A DNA stretch of 64,000 nucleotides, from the NCBI RefSeq assembly GCF_900099965.1, contig NZ_FNDJ01000012.1:303975-367974 (forward strand). The letters run 5' to 3'. Under the pieces are notes generated by a model, which was given only the letters and a program-made list of their open reading frames with translations, was not told the origin of the DNA and searched no databases. Source of the DNA: Nonomuraea jiangxiensis. GTDB taxonomy: Bacteria; Actinomycetota; Actinomycetes; Streptosporangiales; Streptosporangiaceae. Within the stretch, counting starts at the first letter, position 1. Each line of letters opens with the position of its first letter. Of this stretch, positions 9,556 to 19,110 are shown one piece after another. The position numbers were made by a program, and so were the translations under genes.

Positions 9556-11211
9556 ATGGCGACCCCCCTGACTGCGGACGACCCGGCGTCGCTGGGTGCC
9601 TTCCGGCTGGCCGGCCGGCTCGGCGAGGGCGGACAGGGCGTGGTCTATCTCGCCCACTCCCCCTCCGGGGAGCCGGTCGCGATCAAGCTGCTGAGCACGG
9701 GTGACAGGGAGACGCGGGCCAGGCTGGCCCGGGAGCTGGACGCGCTGGAGGGCATCGCCTCCTTCTGCACGGCGCGGGTGCTCGACGTCTCGGCCGACGG
9801 GCCGCGCCCGTACGTGGTGAGCGAGTTCGTCGACGGCCCGTCGCTGGCCGACCGGGTCCGCGAGCGCGGCCCCCTGCGCGGCGGCGACCTGGAGCGGCTG
9901 GCGGTCGGCACGGCCACGGCGCTGGCGGCCATCCACGCGGCCGGGATCGTGCACCGCGACTTCAAGCCGGCCAACGTGCTGCTCGGCCCCGACGGGCCCC
10001 GGGTGGTGGACTTCGGCATCGCCAGGGCCGAGGGGGCGGCGACGATGACGTCCGGGCTGATCGGCACGCCGGCCTATCTGTCGCCGGAGCAGATCGGCGG
10101 CTCGCCCGCCTCGCCCGCCTCCGACGTGTTCGCGTGGGCGGCCTCGATGGTGTACGCGGCGACGGGTGTGAGCCCGTTCGGGGCCGACACCGTGCCGGCG
10201 GTGCTGCACCGGGTGCTGCAGGCGGAGCCGGACCTGTCGGCCCTGCCACCGCGCCTGCGGGCGCAGATCGGGGCCGCCCTGTCCAAGGACCCGTTACGGC
10301 GACCGGCCGCCCAGCAGCTGATCGTCGCCCTGCTCAACCCCAACACGCCTGCCCCCCTAACACCACATCGAACCCAGCCGCCCCATGCAGCCCCGCCCCG
10401 CCCCGTCGGCCCTCACGGGACGCCGTCCGGCGTTCCCTCGCCATCGGCCACCGGGACATCCTCCGGCGGGCCGCCCTCACAGCCCGTCCCCAGCGGACCG
10501 CCCTCACAGTCCTTCCACGGCGGGCCGCCGCCACGGCACGGCCCTGTGGGGACGCCGTCCGGCGGGCCGCCCTCGCAGGAGGCCCTCACCGGCCCGCAGC
10601 GGGGGGTGGGGGCCACCACCGAGACGTCGGCACGTCCCCGTGGCCGGGGGCTGCTCATCGGAGGGGTGGCGGTGGTGGTGGCCCTGGCGGCGGGCGGCGC
10701 GGCCCTCTACGCCACCCGCACCCCGACCATGGGGGACGGCACCCCCACGTCCTCGGCGGCCCCGCCGCAGACCCTGACGGCACCCGCGACCCCGCAGGAA
10801 TACCCTTCGGAGTCCCCGCCCGTGACGCACACGGCGACGCCCGTCCCGACCGGGCCCACCACCCCGGCCGGTGACCTGAAGATCCCGGCCGCCTACGAGG
10901 GCAAGTGGTCGGGACACACCACCAGTACCAATCCCCTGGACGCCGACGGCGCCGAGAACACGGTGGAGCTCGACGAGGGAGAGTCCAGCGCGTCCTGGTC
11001 CGAGGAGAACCAGGACGGCGACTGCACGGGCACCATCACCCTGACCAAGGTGGAGCCGCAGCGGCTGACCTTCTCCCTCGGGCAGAACGAGGGCAACTGC
11101 ATCGCCGGCACCATCTGGCTGACGCTGAAGGACGACACGCTCGTCTACCTCTGGCGGGACGTGCCGGGCCTGGATCTCGTCACCCAGACCGGCACCCTCA
11201 GGAAGGGCTGA
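9556..11211 (+). CDS. Membrane serine/threonine protein kinase (PknB/Hanks type)
   Basis: 551 aa. The kinase domain (about 15-270) is complete: LGEGGQGVVYLA P-loop, AIK lysine at residue 44, HRDFKPANVLL with catalytic Asp 135, VVDFGIA, and YLSPEQ. A Pro/Ser-rich linker, one membrane helix (GLLIGGVAVVVALAAGGAAL, about 356-378) and an extracytoplasmic domain of about 110 residues follow. The last contains two cysteines and the threonine-rich start APYE-like AAYEGKWSGHTTSTN. No PASTA repeats are present, so the sensor differs from PknB. It parallels the degenerate kinase at 2-1738 in layout. Its substrate is unknown. Confidence 0.93.
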   Translation: MATPLTADDPASLGAFRLAGRLGEGGQGVVYLAHSPSGEPVAIKLLSTGDRETRARLARELDALEGIASFCTARVLDVSADGPRPYVVSEFVDGPSLADRVRERGPLRGGDLERLAVGTATALAAIHAAGIVHRDFKPANVLLGPDGPRVVDFGIARAEGAATMTSGLIGTPAYLSPEQIGGSPASPASDVFAWAASMVYAATGVSPFGADTVPAVLHRVLQAEPDLSALPPRLRAQIGAALSKDPLRRPAAQQLIVALLNPNTPAPLTPHRTQPPHAAPPRPVGPHGTPSGVPSPSATGTSSGGPPSQPVPSGPPSQSFHGGPPPRHGPVGTPSGGPPSQEALTGPQRGVGATTETSARPRGRGLLIGGVAVVVALAAGGAALYATRTPTMGDGTPTSSAAPPQTLTAPATPQEYPSESPPVTHTATPVPTGPTTPAGDLKIPAAYEGKWSGHTTSTNPLDADGAENTVELDEGESSASWSEENQDGDCTGTITLTKVEPQRLTFSLGQNEGNCIAGTIWLTLKDDTLVYLWRDVPGLDLVTQTGTLRKG

Positions 11212-11272
11212 CCGCGATTTTGTCGGCCAAAACCCTTCGACATCCGACCCGCTGAAGTAGATCATTGACCTT

Positions 11273-12388
11273 ATGTCTGTGATCAGGGAGGTGCCGTTCC
11301 CCAACCGGGACTCCTCTGAGCTTCCCATGAACATCTGGATCGACGACTCCGACTCCGCCATCGACGTCATCGACGCCATGGCGCTGTCGCCGTTCGCGAC
11401 GGGGGCCCAGCCGTGGTCGCGGCTGGCCCATCTGGCACGCGTACGCCCTGACGCGGCGCTGCGGCCCGCCGAAGGGCGCGTGCTGCGCACCGCGCGGGTC
11501 GAGGACGGCACCGAGTCGCGGCTGATCGGCGGTGACGGCTGGACGCTGTGTGTCGTGCGCCACCGCAACCGCACCGCCACCGTCAGCGTCACGGCCGTGA
11601 ACGAGGACCTGGCCAAGTCGGTCCTCACGGAGAGCATCGACGGCGCGGAAGAGCCCATGCCGGAGGCCGACCACGTCGAGATGGGGTTCTGGTGGCGCGG
11701 CATGCACGGGGGCACCCGCTCGGAGAAGCCGATCACGGCGCAGCCCTGGAGCGAGGTCAGCGCGAACTACTCGGCCAAGGTCCGCCCGGCGCTCGACCGG
11801 CTGATGGCGATCACCCCCGGCGACGTGAGCGGCCGCCTCATCCTCCTGCACGGACAGCCCGGCACCGGCAAGACCACGCTGCTGCGCACGCTGGCCAGGC
11901 AGTGGCAGGAGTGGTGCCAGGTGGACTGCGTGCTCGATCCCGAGCGGCTGTTCGACGAGCCGGGCTACCTGATGGAGGTGGCGGTCGGCTACGACACGGA
12001 CGACGAGGACACACCGCGGTGGCGGCTGCTGGTGCTGGAGGACTGCGACGAGCTGATCAGCGCGGGCGCCAAGGCCCAGGCGGGCCAGGGCCTGTCCCGG
12101 CTGCTCAACCTGACCGACGGGCTGCTCGGCCAGGGCCGCGACGTGCTGGTGGCGATCACCACCAACGAGGACCTGACCCGCCTCCACCCGGCGGTCGTGC
12201 GGCCGGGCCGCTGCCTGGCGCAGGTGGAGGTCGGGCCGCTGACCAGGGAGGAGGCGGTGGCCTGGCTCGGCACCACCGAGGGCGTCGGCCCTTCGGGGGC
12301 GACCCTCGCCCAGCTCTACGCCCTGCGCGCGGGCCGCGAGTTCCCCGCCCCGCCCCAGGGCGAGGAGTCCACCGGCCTCTACCTCTGA
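11273..12388 (+). CDS. AAA ATPase with N-terminal DUF5925-like domain
   Basis: 371 aa. The C-terminal half is an AAA core: Walker A GQPGTGKTTL at about 194-203, Walker B RLLVLEDCDEL at about 247-257, sensor-1 VAITTNE, and an Arg-rich RPGRCLAQVEVGPL segment like BCS1/AAA proteins. The N-terminal 170 residues match no enzyme I know but have the look of the actinobacterial DUF5925 family (recalled, not searched). Length is normal for that family. It lies 61 bases after the kinase gene on the same strand, and a TAGATC -10-like box lies close before the ATG. The role is probably ATP-driven remodelling of an unknown partner. Confidence 0.8.
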   Translation: MSVIREVPFPNRDSSELPMNIWIDDSDSAIDVIDAMALSPFATGAQPWSRLAHLARVRPDAALRPAEGRVLRTARVEDGTESRLIGGDGWTLCVVRHRNRTATVSVTAVNEDLAKSVLTESIDGAEEPMPEADHVEMGFWWRGMHGGTRSEKPITAQPWSEVSANYSAKVRPALDRLMAITPGDVSGRLILLHGQPGTGKTTLLRTLARQWQEWCQVDCVLDPERLFDEPGYLMEVAVGYDTDDEDTPRWRLLVLEDCDELISAGAKAQAGQGLSRLLNLTDGLLGQGRDVLVAITTNEDLTRLHPAVVRPGRCLAQVEVGPLTREEAVAWLGTTEGVGPSGATLAQLYALRAGREFPAPPQGEESTGLYL

Positions 12389-12414
12389 CGCCGCCCGGCG
12401 GAGGCGCGGGCGAG

Positions 12415-12450
12415 CCTCCGCCTCCACCTCCGCCTCCGCCTCCGCCTCGG
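12415..12450. repeat. CCTCCG hexamer microsatellite
   Basis: Six tandem hexamers (four CCTCCG with CCTCCA and CCTCGG variants) lie directly after the AAA ATPase stop in the convergent gap of 306 bases (12389-12694). No gene is supported in this gap. Confidence 0.8.
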
Positions 12451-12596
12451 CCGCCACCGGCGCCGGTCCCGCCCCTGTTGGGCCCGGCGCCGCACCCGAC
12501 GACACGGCGATCAACCACGGACGGCGCGTCCAGTTACGCCGAACAACCCGGCCGGTCAGACCACACGGCACGGCCCGCCAGGCCGGACGACACGGC

Positions 12597-12690
12597 CGAT
12601 CACGCCGCACGGCCCCGGACGTCACGACCGATCACGCCGCACGGCCCACCAGGCCGGCCGATCACGCCGCGCGGCCCCGGACGGTCACGG
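12597..12690. repeat. 30-32 bp tandem repeats in convergent intergenic region
   Basis: CGATCACGCCGC begins at 12597, 12629 and 12659, each followed by a (C/G)ACGGCCC-type block, giving three copies with a 30-32 bp period. A more degenerate copy starts near 12561. The block sits between the converging ends of the AAA ATPase and SWIM genes, and no open frame there has coding character. Confidence 0.65.
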
Positions 12691-12694
12691 GCGG

Positions 12695-14029
12695 TCACAC
12701 TGGCGCTTCGACCGCGACGCGCGCCGCGATCCTGGCGGCCAGCACGTGCTTGCAGGGCCCGCGCGACCCCCGGTGGTCGAACCACCACGGGCACGTGCAC
12801 TCCCCCTCGGTGACGCGGACCCGCCGCACCCCGCCGTCCGTCGTCACCTCGGCCGCGTCACCCCCGTCCAGCAGCCGCACGGCCCCGGACCCTGCCAGCG
12901 CCCTGGCCGCGGTGAGCCGGGGGTTGAGCTCGGCCACCTGCTCCCTGTCATAGGGCAGCTCCCGGTGGAAGTGGGCGGCCTCGTGCAGGTCGTAGCCCAC
13001 CCGCCCGGCGGTGCCGAGCTGGGTGAGCGCGGCGCGTACGCGCCCGATGGGCAGGCCGGAGCGGTCGGCGAGCAGCCCCAGCTCGACCGTGGGCTCGAAG
13101 TTGAGCAGCATGCCCACCACGTCGGCGTCGCCCGCGGCCTCGTCGGTGGCCAGGTCGGCGAGCACGGCGCCCTCGCCGGAGAAGCCGCGCCACGGCTCGG
13201 GCGAGACGGCCAGGGTGTAGCGCATGCCGGGCAGCTCCAGCTCCCACGCGCTGGCCGTGGACGAGCCGTCGGCCGGGCCGTAGACCCGCAGCGCCTTGGC
13301 GAACCTGAGCAGCGGCATCAGCGTGGTCACCCGGGAGGCGCCCGACAGGCAGACGCCGCCGCGCCCGGGCGTGGCGGACACACGCAGGTCGCGACCGGCG
13401 GGCACGGCCCACACGGTGGCGCGGGCCGAGCGGGGCAGGGAGCGCAGGAACCGTACGGCGTGCGGCCCGGACAGCTCGGCCCGCAGGTCGAACCCGGCCG
13501 CGATCACCTGCACCTCCGCGAACCCGCGCAGCCATCGCGTCGGCAGCGGCACCTTCTTCTCCACCACGGCCCCGTCGAGCGTGGTCACCGTCAGCTCGTC
13601 GGGCCCGACGCCCAGGTGCAGCGGGTCACGGCCGCCCACCCGGGCCAGCGCCTCACGCAGCGGGCCGTTGACGTCGACGTTGGTGGTGCCCCGGTCGAGC
13701 ACGTCGCCCTCCAGCTCCAGCACGTCGAGCCGGGCGTAGACGCCGCCGCACGCCGAGAACGACTCGAACCTGAGCCGCCCGCCGTCGCAGGTCACCACCG
13801 GGTCGCGGGTCCAGCCCGGCCGAGGCTTGTGATAGCGGGCGAGGGCGACGTCGGCCACCGCCAGCAGGCCCGCCGCGGCCGGGGCCGCCTGGGAGAGCAG
13901 CCCGCTGAAGAAGCGGGGATGCGTCTGGGGACCGGATAACGCCGTGCCGCCGGAGGTCGAGAGGCCGAGCCTGCCGTCGGCGAGTGTCGAGGGCCCGGCG
14001 TAGGAATACGCCTGAGTCGCGTGAGTCAT
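12695..14029 (-). CDS. SWIM zinc-finger protein
   Basis: 444 aa. The C-terminal SWIM motif CxCx(n)CxH is clear in EGECTCPWWFDHRGSRGPCK followed by H. SWIM domains bind zinc and mediate nucleic-acid or protein contacts. The N-terminal 400 residues resemble the actinobacterial SWIM family but show no catalytic motif I recognise. ATG at 14029 (MTHATQAYSYAGPS) is preferred to the frame extending 10 codons upstream. Its start codon overlaps the plus-strand ATG at 14028, so at least one of the divergent genes must begin elsewhere (see next entry). Confidence 0.88.
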   Translation of the reverse strand: MTHATQAYSYAGPSTLADGRLGLSTSGGTALSGPQTHPRFFSGLLSQAAPAAAGLLAVADVALARYHKPRPGWTRDPVVTCDGGRLRFESFSACGGVYARLDVLELEGDVLDRGTTNVDVNGPLREALARVGGRDPLHLGVGPDELTVTTLDGAVVEKKVPLPTRWLRGFAEVQVIAAGFDLRAELSGPHAVRFLRSLPRSARATVWAVPAGRDLRVSATPGRGGVCLSGASRVTTLMPLLRFAKALRVYGPADGSSTASAWELELPGMRYTLAVSPEPWRGFSGEGAVLADLATDEAAGDADVVGMLLNFEPTVELGLLADRSGLPIGRVRAALTQLGTAGRVGYDLHEAAHFHRELPYDREQVAELNPRLTAARALAGSGAVRLLDGGDAAEVTTDGGVRRVRVTEGECTCPWWFDHRGSRGPCKHVLAARIAARVAVEAPV

Positions 14030-14111
14030 GCCCCGAACTTTAAAGATCGGCACCGACACAATCGGGCTTTACGTAAACCATCCGATGTGCGACATGGAGT
14101 ACGAAACCACA

Positions 14112-15173
14112 ATGGTGCCGGTGCTCACCGTCGATCTGGCCCGCGTCAGCTTCACCCGCTTCGCCCTCCCCGCCGGCCCCGCCACGGCCGGCCGGTGGAC
14201 GAGCGGGGAACGGCCGATCGGCTTCCCCGCCACCCAGCTCGTCCCCTCGTGGACGGCGCGGACCCCGCCGGGCTCCTGGATCGAGGTCGCGCTGCGGGCC
14301 ACGACGGCGGGCGGTGAGCGTACCAAGTGGTATGTCATGGGCCGCTGGTCCGAGCAGGGCGACCCCCGTACCTCGGTGCCCGGGCAGGGCGACGAGGATG
14401 GAGACGTGGCGGTGGACACGTTCGTGGCCAGGCGGCCGGTGGTGGCCTACCAGGTGCGGGTCGTCCGGCACGGCGTGGGCGCCCGCGTGACCGGGCTGGG
14501 CGTGATGGCCTCGGCGCTGCCCCGGCTCCCGGTCACGCCGAGCGCCCCCGGCGGGGCGGGGCCGGTGGAGCTGGCCGTGCCCCGGCTCTCGCAGCACGCG
14601 CACGCCGGGCACCACCCGCGCTACGACGGCGGAGGCGCCAACTGGTGCGGTCCGGCCTCGGTGGCCATGGTGCTCGGCTTCTGGGGCCGCGGCCCGGCGC
14701 CCGCCGAGCTGGCCTGGGTCGGCGCCGGCGACCCGGCGCCGGTCGTGGACCACGCCGCCGCCGGCACCTACGACGAGAGCTACCAGGGCACCGGCAACTG
14801 GCCGTTCAACGTGGCGTACGCGGGGCGGTTCGGGCTGGCCGGGTTCGTGACGCGGCTGCGGTCGGCGGCGGAGCTGGAGCTGTTCGTCCGGGCCGGGATC
14901 CCGGTCATCACGTCGCAGTCGTTCAAGGCGCACGAGCTGCCCGGGGCCGGCTACTCCACCGGCGGGCACATCCTGGTCGTCACCGGCTTCACCGCCGCCG
15001 GCGACGTCGTGGTGAACGACCCCGCCGCGCCCGCCGAGGCCGGCGTGCGCCGGGTTTATCCGCGGGCGGCGTTCGAGAACGTATGGCTCAGGAGCTCGGG
15101 CAGCGGGGGCATCGCCTACGTCCTGCACCCGCCCGAGCATCCGCTTCCTTCCTGTATCAACGGTAATTGGTGA
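14112..15173 (+). CDS. C39-like (papain-fold) peptidase family protein
   Basis: About 353 aa. Catalytic signature: Cys in GGGANWCGPASVAMVLGFWG, His in GGHILVVTGF, and Asp in VVVNDPAAPAEA, as in Peptidase_C39_2 proteins. The N-terminal 170 residues form a beta-rich region (RVSFTRFALPAGPATAGRW). No signal peptide is obvious. The open frame extends up to 14028, but that ATG overlaps the start of the SWIM gene; ATG 14112 (MVPVLTVDLARVSF), with a GGAG 12 bases upstream, looks more natural. ATG 14085 is another option. It ends 4 bases before the S9 peptidase gene, so the three following genes may form a peptide-processing operon. Confidence 0.82.
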   Translation: MVPVLTVDLARVSFTRFALPAGPATAGRWTSGERPIGFPATQLVPSWTARTPPGSWIEVALRATTAGGERTKWYVMGRWSEQGDPRTSVPGQGDEDGDVAVDTFVARRPVVAYQVRVVRHGVGARVTGLGVMASALPRLPVTPSAPGGAGPVELAVPRLSQHAHAGHHPRYDGGGANWCGPASVAMVLGFWGRGPAPAELAWVGAGDPAPVVDHAAAGTYDESYQGTGNWPFNVAYAGRFGLAGFVTRLRSAAELELFVRAGIPVITSQSFKAHELPGAGYSTGGHILVVTGFTAAGDVVVNDPAAPAEAGVRRVYPRAAFENVWLRSSGSGGIAYVLHPPEHPLPSCINGNW

Positions 15174-15177
15174 GTTC

Positions 15178-17046
15178 ATGAGCATTAGCCCGATCGACGT
15201 AGCCCGTACCGACGGAGGCCCTCAATGGGTGGAAGCGGTGGCCACGCCCTCCGGTGTCGAGGTGTGGTGGGACGAGCCGCGCCCGCACGAGGGCGGCAGG
15301 CGCTGCGTGGTGCGCCGCCTGCCGGACGGCTCGCGGGCCGACGCCCTGCCGCCCGGCTGGAACGCGCGCAACCGGCTGGTGGAGTACGGAGGCCGCTCCT
15401 GGCGCCCGCTGCCCGGCGCCGGCCTCGTCTTCACGAATTGGGCCGACCAGCGCCTCTACCGCCTCGACGGCGCCGTTCCGGTGCCGCTCACCCCCGCGGG
15501 CGCCGCCCGTTACGGTGACCTGTACCTGCCGCCGGGCCGGGACGAGGTGTGGGCGGTACGCGAGAGGGACGACGTGCGGGACCTGGTGGCGGTGCCGCTC
15601 GACGGGGGCCCGCTCAGGGTCGTCGCCAAGGCCCAGCACTTCCTCATGAACCCCCGCCTGTCCCCCGACGGCCGCCACGTCGCCTGGATCGGCTGGGACC
15701 ACCCGAACATGCCCTGGGACGGCACCGAGCTGTGCGTGGCGCCGCTCGGCGAGGACGGCACCGCGGGCCCGTACCGGGTGGTGGCGGGCGGGCCGGAGGA
15801 GTCGGTCACGCAGGCCGAGTGGCGCGACGCCGCCACCCTGTACGCGGTGACCGACCCCACCGGCTGGTGGAACGTGCACCTCGTGCCCCTGGACGGCTCG
15901 CCCGGCCGCAACCTCACCCCGGTGGAGGCGGAGTTCGGCGCCGCGATGTGGAAGCCGGGCCTGTCCTGCCTGGCCGTGGCGGACGACGGCACCCTGGTCG
16001 TCGTGTACGGCGGCCCGGACCACCGCCGCCTGGCCGTGCTGGACCCGGACTCGGGCGATCCGCGGGAGATCGGCGGCGGCCCGGACGGGCCCACGTACTG
16101 GTCCTCGACCGTGTCGGCCGCGGGCGGGAAGGCGGCGGCCGTGCGGGCGACGCCGTACACGCCGATGGAGGTGGCGCTGGTGGACCTCGACGACGGTACG
16201 TACGAGGTGGTGTCGGCGCCCAAGCCGCTGCCCGCACGCGAGCTGCTGCCCGTCCCCGAGGCCGTGACCGTCGAGGGCGTGCACGCGCACCTGTATCCCC
16301 CGGCCGCGGCGCGTGGCGGGCCCGCCCCGTACGTGATCTTCGTGCACGGCGGCCCCACCGGCAACCTGCCGATCGCGCTCGACCTGGAGATCGCCTACTT
16401 CACCAGCAGGGGGCTGGGGGTGGCCGTGGTGAACTACGGCGGCTCGACCGGCTACGGCAGGGCCTACCGCGAGCGGCTGCGCCACCAGTGGGGCGTGGTG
16501 GACGTGCAGGACTGCGCCAAGGTGGCCCGCGGCCTGGTGGAGCTGGGCCGGGCCGACGCCGCCAGGCTCGCCGTCCGCGGCGGCAGCGCGGGCGGCTGGA
16601 CCACCGTGGCCGCGCTCGTGCACAGCGACGTGTTCGCGGGCGGGGTCGCGCACTACGCGATCACCGACCCGGAGAGCTGGGCCGCCGAGACCCACGACTT
16701 CGAGTCCCGCTACCTGGACGGCCTGGTGGGCCCGCTGCCCGAGACGCGGCAGCGCTACGTCGAGCGCTCCCCGCTCCTGAACGCCTCCCGCGCCTCCGGC
16801 CCGTGCCTCATGCTGCACGGCCTGGAGGACGCCATCGTGGACGTGAGCCAGGCGCAGCGGTTCACCGCAGAACTGGACAAGCATGGCAAAGAGTGGGCCC
16901 TGCTCACCTTCCCCGGCGAGCAGCACGGCTGGCGCAGGGAGGAGACTATCGTCGCGGTGCTGGAGGCCGAGCTGGCCTTCTACGGGCTGATCTTCGGCAT
17001 GGAGACGCCCGGCGTGCCGCCTTTGACCTTGAAGGGAAGAGCGTGA
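15178..17046 (+). CDS. S9 family prolyl oligopeptidase/dipeptidyl aminopeptidase
   Basis: 622 aa. The N-terminal beta-propeller-like region (about 1-380) contains WD-like strands such as MNPRLSPDGRHVAWIGWDHP. The C-terminal alpha/beta hydrolase domain has VIFVHGGPTG (oxyanion), nucleophile Ser in GGSAGGWTT, Asp in HGLEDAIVDVSQA and His in GEQHGW. It should hydrolyse short peptides in the cytosol, as there is no signal peptide. The stop overlaps the GTG of the following M20 peptidase as GTGA, which implies coupled translation and a shared role in peptide or amide catabolism. Confidence 0.93.
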   Translation: MSISPIDVARTDGGPQWVEAVATPSGVEVWWDEPRPHEGGRRCVVRRLPDGSRADALPPGWNARNRLVEYGGRSWRPLPGAGLVFTNWADQRLYRLDGAVPVPLTPAGAARYGDLYLPPGRDEVWAVRERDDVRDLVAVPLDGGPLRVVAKAQHFLMNPRLSPDGRHVAWIGWDHPNMPWDGTELCVAPLGEDGTAGPYRVVAGGPEESVTQAEWRDAATLYAVTDPTGWWNVHLVPLDGSPGRNLTPVEAEFGAAMWKPGLSCLAVADDGTLVVVYGGPDHRRLAVLDPDSGDPREIGGGPDGPTYWSSTVSAAGGKAAAVRATPYTPMEVALVDLDDGTYEVVSAPKPLPARELLPVPEAVTVEGVHAHLYPPAAARGGPAPYVIFVHGGPTGNLPIALDLEIAYFTSRGLGVAVVNYGGSTGYGRAYRERLRHQWGVVDVQDCAKVARGLVELGRADAARLAVRGGSAGGWTTVAALVHSDVFAGGVAHYAITDPESWAAETHDFESRYLDGLVGPLPETRQRYVERSPLLNASRASGPCLMLHGLEDAIVDVSQAQRFTAELDKHGKEWALLTFPGEQHGWRREETIVAVLEAELAFYGLIFGMETPGVPPLTLKGRA

Positions 17047-18305
17047 AGAGCGTTGCCGAGATCTGCTCGGATCTGATCAGGTTCGACACCACCAATCCCG
17101 GCTCGGGTGAGCGCCCGGCGGCCGAATACGTGGCCACGCTGCTGGCGGACGCGGGGTTGGAGCCGGTGGTGTTCGAGTCGGCGCCGAGGCGGACGACGGT
17201 CGTGGCCAGGATCGACGGCGACTCCTCCGACGCGCTGCTCGTGCACGGCCACCTCGACGTGGTGCCCGCCGACCCGGCCGAGTGGCGGATGCACCCGTTC
17301 TCCGGGGAGATCGTGGACGGCTGCGTGTACGGGCGCGGCGCGGTCGACATGAAGGGGTCGTGCGCGATGACCCTGGCCACCGTGCTCGGCCTGGCCGCGC
17401 GGGGCGTGCGGCCGAAGCGTGACCTGGTGCTGGCGTTCCTGGCGGACGAGGAGGCGACCGGCGACTACGGCTCGCGGCACGCGGTCACCGAGCATCGGGA
17501 GCTGTTCGACGGGGTGACGGAGGCGATCAGCGAGTCGGGCGGCTTCAGCGTGGCCGCCGGAGGGCACCGGGTCTACCCGATCGCGGTGGGCGAGCGCGGC
17601 ACCGCCTGGATGAAGGTGACCGCGCACGGCGTGGCGGGCCACGGCTCGCGCCCCGCCGTGGACAACCCGGTCGCGACGCTGGCGCACGCGCTGTCGCGGG
17701 TGGCCTCCCACCAGTGGCCGGTACGCCTGACGCCGTCGGTCGCGGCCCTGCTGGACAGCCTGTCGGAGATCACCGGGCAGCCGATCGACCTGGACCGCCT
17801 GGACGCGGAGGCCGAGCGGCTCGGGGCCCTGGGCAGCCTGTTCAGGGGCCAGATCCGCAACTCGGCGAACCCGACGATGCTGGAGGCCGGATACAAGGTG
17901 AACGTGGTGCCGTCGTCCGCCGGGGCGCACGTGGACGGGCGCTATCTGCCGGGGCTGCAGGAGGAGTTCCTGGCGACGATCGACGAGCTGCTCGGGCCCA
18001 AGATCACCCGGGAGTTCGTGAACCTGGAGGACGCGCCTGCCACGCCGTACCCGTCGCCGTTCTTCGACTCGCTGGCCGCCGCGCTGGTGGCGGAGGACCC
18101 GCAGGCGCGGCCCGTCCCCTATGTGATGGCCGGCGGCACGGACGCCAAGTCGTTCGCCCGGATCGGCATCGAGGGGTACGGCTTCGCGCCGCTCATGCTC
18201 CGGCCTGATCTGGACTATTTCGGCATGTTCCACGGCAAGGACGAGCGGGTGCCGGTGGAGGGCCTGGAGTTCGGCACCCGCGTCCTCACCCGCCTGCTCA
18301 CCTGA
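17043..18305 (+). CDS. M20 family zinc peptidase/deacylase (ArgE/DapE-like)
   Basis: 420 aa. Metal-site motifs are present: LLVHGHLDVVPAD (His and Asp), YGRGAVDMKGSCA (bridging Asp), FLADEEATGDYGS (Glu-Glu) and FHGKDERVPVEG (C-terminal His). It should remove an N-acyl group or amino acid from a small substrate with two metal ions. The exact substrate cannot be told from sequence. GTG 17043 is chosen because it forms a GTGA overlap with the S9 peptidase stop and fits the family N-terminus (VAEICSDLIRFDTTNPG). Confidence 0.92.
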   Translation: MKSVAEICSDLIRFDTTNPGSGERPAAEYVATLLADAGLEPVVFESAPRRTTVVARIDGDSSDALLVHGHLDVVPADPAEWRMHPFSGEIVDGCVYGRGAVDMKGSCAMTLATVLGLAARGVRPKRDLVLAFLADEEATGDYGSRHAVTEHRELFDGVTEAISESGGFSVAAGGHRVYPIAVGERGTAWMKVTAHGVAGHGSRPAVDNPVATLAHALSRVASHQWPVRLTPSVAALLDSLSEITGQPIDLDRLDAEAERLGALGSLFRGQIRNSANPTMLEAGYKVNVVPSSAGAHVDGRYLPGLQEEFLATIDELLGPKITREFVNLEDAPATPYPSPFFDSLAAALVAEDPQARPVPYVMAGGTDAKSFARIGIEGYGFAPLMLRPDLDYFGMFHGKDERVPVEGLEFGTRVLTRLLT

Positions 18306-18338
18306 CGTCCCGGGCCGCCCCCTCGACCCGCCCGAGCT

Positions 18339-19082
18339 TCAGGAGAACTTGGTCTTCGGGCGTTCCTGGAGCTCGCCGTCCACGTAGATGTCGAGCTTCT
18401 CGTTGTAGAAGGCGATCAGCCCGGCGATCTTCTGGCTCTCCGGCAGCGGCGTCCGGTAGGACCAGGCGAGGTCCTTCCCGCCGTTGACCGACCAATATTC
18501 CGCCGTCCCCTTGTACGGGCAGGAGGTCGCGGTGTCGGTGGGTTCGAGCAGGTCCAGCCGTACGTCCGTCTTCGGCAGGTAGTAACGGGCGGGCAGCCCG
18601 GTCTCGAACAGGATGCGCGGGCTGTGGGTGTCGGCGACGGTGACGCCGTCCACCTCCACCCGCACGTGCCGGTTGCTGGCCAGGATGTCGACCCTCGTGT
18701 ACGGGTCGCGCGGGTGCACGAACACCTCCTCGTCCTCCTCGAACCAGGCGTCCATGGCGTCCCACCGGAAACGTACGTGGCCGCGGATCTGCTCCAGCGG
18801 CGAGTCCCCGTAGACCAGCGCCGCCTCCGGGGCCTCCACGGCGCCCGAGGCGACCGTGTGGACCGCGGCGTCCCCCCGGCTCGGGGAGTGCTCGACGGCG
18901 CCGGTCGGCTTCAGCGCCGCCTCGTCCACGTCTTCCAGCGGGAAGTAGTACGTCGGATAGTACGGAACCTCCCATACCAACAGGGCCGAGGTGGTGTCGG
19001 CCACCACTCGGCCGCCGAGATAGGTCCTCACACGTTTGGCCGTGGGCTTTACGCGTACCCGGCCGCGGTTCGTGGCGTCCAT
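18339..19082 (-). CDS. DUF427 domain-containing protein (two-domain)
   Basis: 247 aa with two copies of the DUF427 fold: the first around VRTYLGGRVVADTTSALLVW and YYPTYYFPLEDV, the second around VRVEVDGVTVADTHSPRILF, YYLPKTDVRLDLLEPTDTAT and CPYKGTAEYWSV. The conserved CPYKG loop of the family is present only in the second copy. DUF427 proteins are small cytosolic beta-barrels of unknown biochemical role, common in actinobacteria. It converges on the M20 peptidase gene with 33 bases between the stops. Confidence 0.9.
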   Translation of the reverse strand: MDATNRGRVRVKPTAKRVRTYLGGRVVADTTSALLVWEVPYYPTYYFPLEDVDEAALKPTGAVEHSPSRGDAAVHTVASGAVEAPEAALVYGDSPLEQIRGHVRFRWDAMDAWFEEDEEVFVHPRDPYTRVDILASNRHVRVEVDGVTVADTHSPRILFETGLPARYYLPKTDVRLDLLEPTDTATSCPYKGTAEYWSVNGGKDLAWSYRTPLPESQKIAGLIAFYNEKLDIYVDGELQERPKTKFS

Positions 19083-19110
19083 GTTCGCGAAAACCCCGGC
19101 GGCGAACCCG

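Noticed and set aside
15157..16926. 589-aa open frame antisense to the S9 peptidase gene
   Set aside because: Pure shadow of a high-GC coding strand: Arg/Gly/His-rich, no motif, and the sense gene is unambiguous. The same applies to the long antisense frames at 7679-9481 and 24395-25804.
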